Shown: piece by piece, positions 13,821 through 14,215 of the stretch
How the letters are laid out: every line of letters begins with the position of its first letter
How positions within the stretch are numbered: the first letter of the stretch is position 1
Assembly (NCBI GenBank): GCA_964451885.1
Contig: CAYVJW010000036.1
Coordinates: forward strand, 1 to 14,215
From: CAYVJW01 sp964451885
Lineage (GTDB): Bacteria; Patescibacteriota; Gracilibacteria; UBA4473
DNA: 14,215 nt
Reading direction: 5' to 3'
Program-made: the position numbers and the translations under genes
The notes under the pieces: generated by a model
The model's input: only the letters and a program-made list of their open reading frames with translations
Database searches by the model: none
What the model was told of the DNA's origin: nothing

Positions 13821-13865
13821 TAAAAATACCAACTCTTCGGGTTTCCCGAGTGGGAAACGAGTTGG
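13821..13865 (-). terminator. Intrinsic terminator candidate on the minus strand
   Basis: CCAACTC (13829-13835) pairs with GAGTTGG (13859-13865), and inside it GTTTCCC (13841-13847) pairs with GGGAAAC (13852-13858), giving a 14-bp stem with a one-sided 5-nt bulge and a GAGT loop. On the minus strand it is followed by TATTTTTA (13828-13821). It could end a non-coding transcript coming from the right, before the terminase-like gene. On the plus strand the following TCTTT is too poor. Confidence 0.5.
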
Positions 13866-14150
13866 TCTTTAAAGACTCTTTTAGGCAAGATTGCTTACTT
13901 GCCTATGCCGAAATAGTATCGACTAGTAGTAAGAAATCAAATGATTTCAGGCAAAAAGCGAACTCTTGGGGAATTTTCCAAAGGTTGAGGCAACTTCCGA
14001 AGAATGCTCGGAAGTTCAGAATTTTCATTCGTCACTTTGAATGTCTTTGACTCCAATTTTCAAAAGAGAAACTTTATAGCCAAAAGTTTCCAACCTTAAT
14101 TTTGCACTTCTAAGATTAACTTTGCTAAAAAATGGAACTTCCAAATCATT
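13821..14150 (-). ncRNA. Candidate structured non-coding RNA
   Basis: On the minus strand the segment contains successive inverted repeats: 13991-13999 with 14007-14015 (9 bp, 7-nt loop), 13933-13938 with 13943-13948 (6 bp), 13883-13889 with 13898-13904 (7 bp), the self-complementary 12-mer at 13865-13876, and the terminator-like hairpin 13829-13865. A promoter match lies at 14160-14188. The limits given are inferred from promoter and terminator. I recognise no known RNA family; the repeats might equally be protein sites such as operators or an antitermination or packaging signal. Confidence 0.35.
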
Positions 14151-14159
14151 AGGAGAGGA

Positions 14160-14188
14160 ATATTAACCGAAAAATAATAAGTATGCAA
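14160..14188 (-). promoter_or_regulatory. Weak promoter candidate for the element head
   Basis: On the minus strand TTGCAT (14188-14183), a 17-bp spacer and TAATAT (14165-14160) would start transcription near 14153, toward the hairpin cluster and the terminase-like gene. Only three and four of six consensus bases match, and the sequence is A/T-rich, so chance is possible. Confidence 0.25.
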
Positions 14189-14193
14189 TGAAT

Positions 14194-14215
14194 AAGCTTT
14201 TGCGCAAGGCTTTTT
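14194..14215 (+). terminator. Possible plus-strand terminator at the window edge
   Basis: AAGCTT (14194-14199) can pair with AAGGCTT (14206-14212), with one bulged base, around TTGCGC (14200-14205), and T residues continue to the edge. The T run is cut by the window end, so this is only suggestive. Confidence 0.2.

Larger units (their letters stand above)
13754..14215. other. Non-coding head of the element with clustered inverted repeats
   Basis: No gene I can support lies in these 462 bp. A plus-strand frame at 13727-14050 crosses the hairpins and the terminase-like gene start and resembles nothing. The region holds five inverted repeats between 13829 and 14015, a minus-strand terminator and a weak promoter match, described separately. 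Positions 14016-14159 show nothing clear beyond A/T-rich sequence. Confidence 0.6.

Noticed and set aside
13727..14050. 107-codon plus-strand frame
   Set aside because: It overlaps the start of the terminase-like gene and the inverted repeats, has no start context and an unlikely composition.

Overview
The window looks like a chromosomal segment of a low-GC member of the Candidate Phyla Radiation (Patescibacteria). The evidence is a large SLH-anchored S-layer-type protein, DprA, a THUMP/TRM11-type methyltransferase, weak or absent Shine-Dalgarno sequences at most genes, and short overlapping genes. Placement within the radiation (the Peregrinibacteria side is my guess) is inference only. All open frames read with the standard code, yet every gene with a visible stop ends in TAA or TAG, never TGA.

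Left part (1-8539), host-like genes. The 5' end of a PfkB-family sugar kinase leaves the left edge on the minus strand. Divergent from it is a 1426-residue secreted SLH protein. Its good promoter candidate (434-461) would give a roughly 275-nt leader holding a 19-bp direct repeat and hairpins, and a strong intrinsic terminator follows the gene. Next comes a ribbon-helix-helix antitoxin and MazF/PemK toxin pair, with a palindrome laid over its promoter. Then dprA, a small membrane-anchored protein with an Ada-like C-terminal fold that has lost most metal ligands, and a TRM11-like methyltransferase, the last three being separated by 2-nt gaps.

Junction (8540-8728). A short, well-initiated frame resembling the N-terminus of a Uma2-family protein runs straight into an intact tRNA-Asn(GUU) gene with encoded CCA.

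Right part (8687-14215), an integrated mobile element with every gene on the minus strand, converging on the tRNA. In transcription order it carries a terminase-small-subunit-like protein, an unknown protein with an OmpR/PhoB-like winged-helix C-terminus, a small unknown protein, a DUF5659 protein, a phage replication initiator (lambda O-like), a DnaC/IstB-type helicase loader, and a large serine integrase. The last 13 integrase codons and its stop lie inside the tRNA gene. No large terminase, capsid or tail gene is seen, so a phage satellite (PICI-like), a decayed prophage or a plasmid-like element are all possible; the other end is outside the window.

Two observations stand out. First, the initiator gene contains six copies of a 16-bp dyad (consensus TTCTCAAATCTGAGAA, on the coding strand) in all three codon phases, which indicates DNA-level selection for origin iterons, as in lambda ori. 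Second, the non-coding head of the element (13754-14215) holds a run of five inverted repeats ending, on the minus strand, in a hairpin plus U-rich tract, which suggests an undescribed structured RNA.
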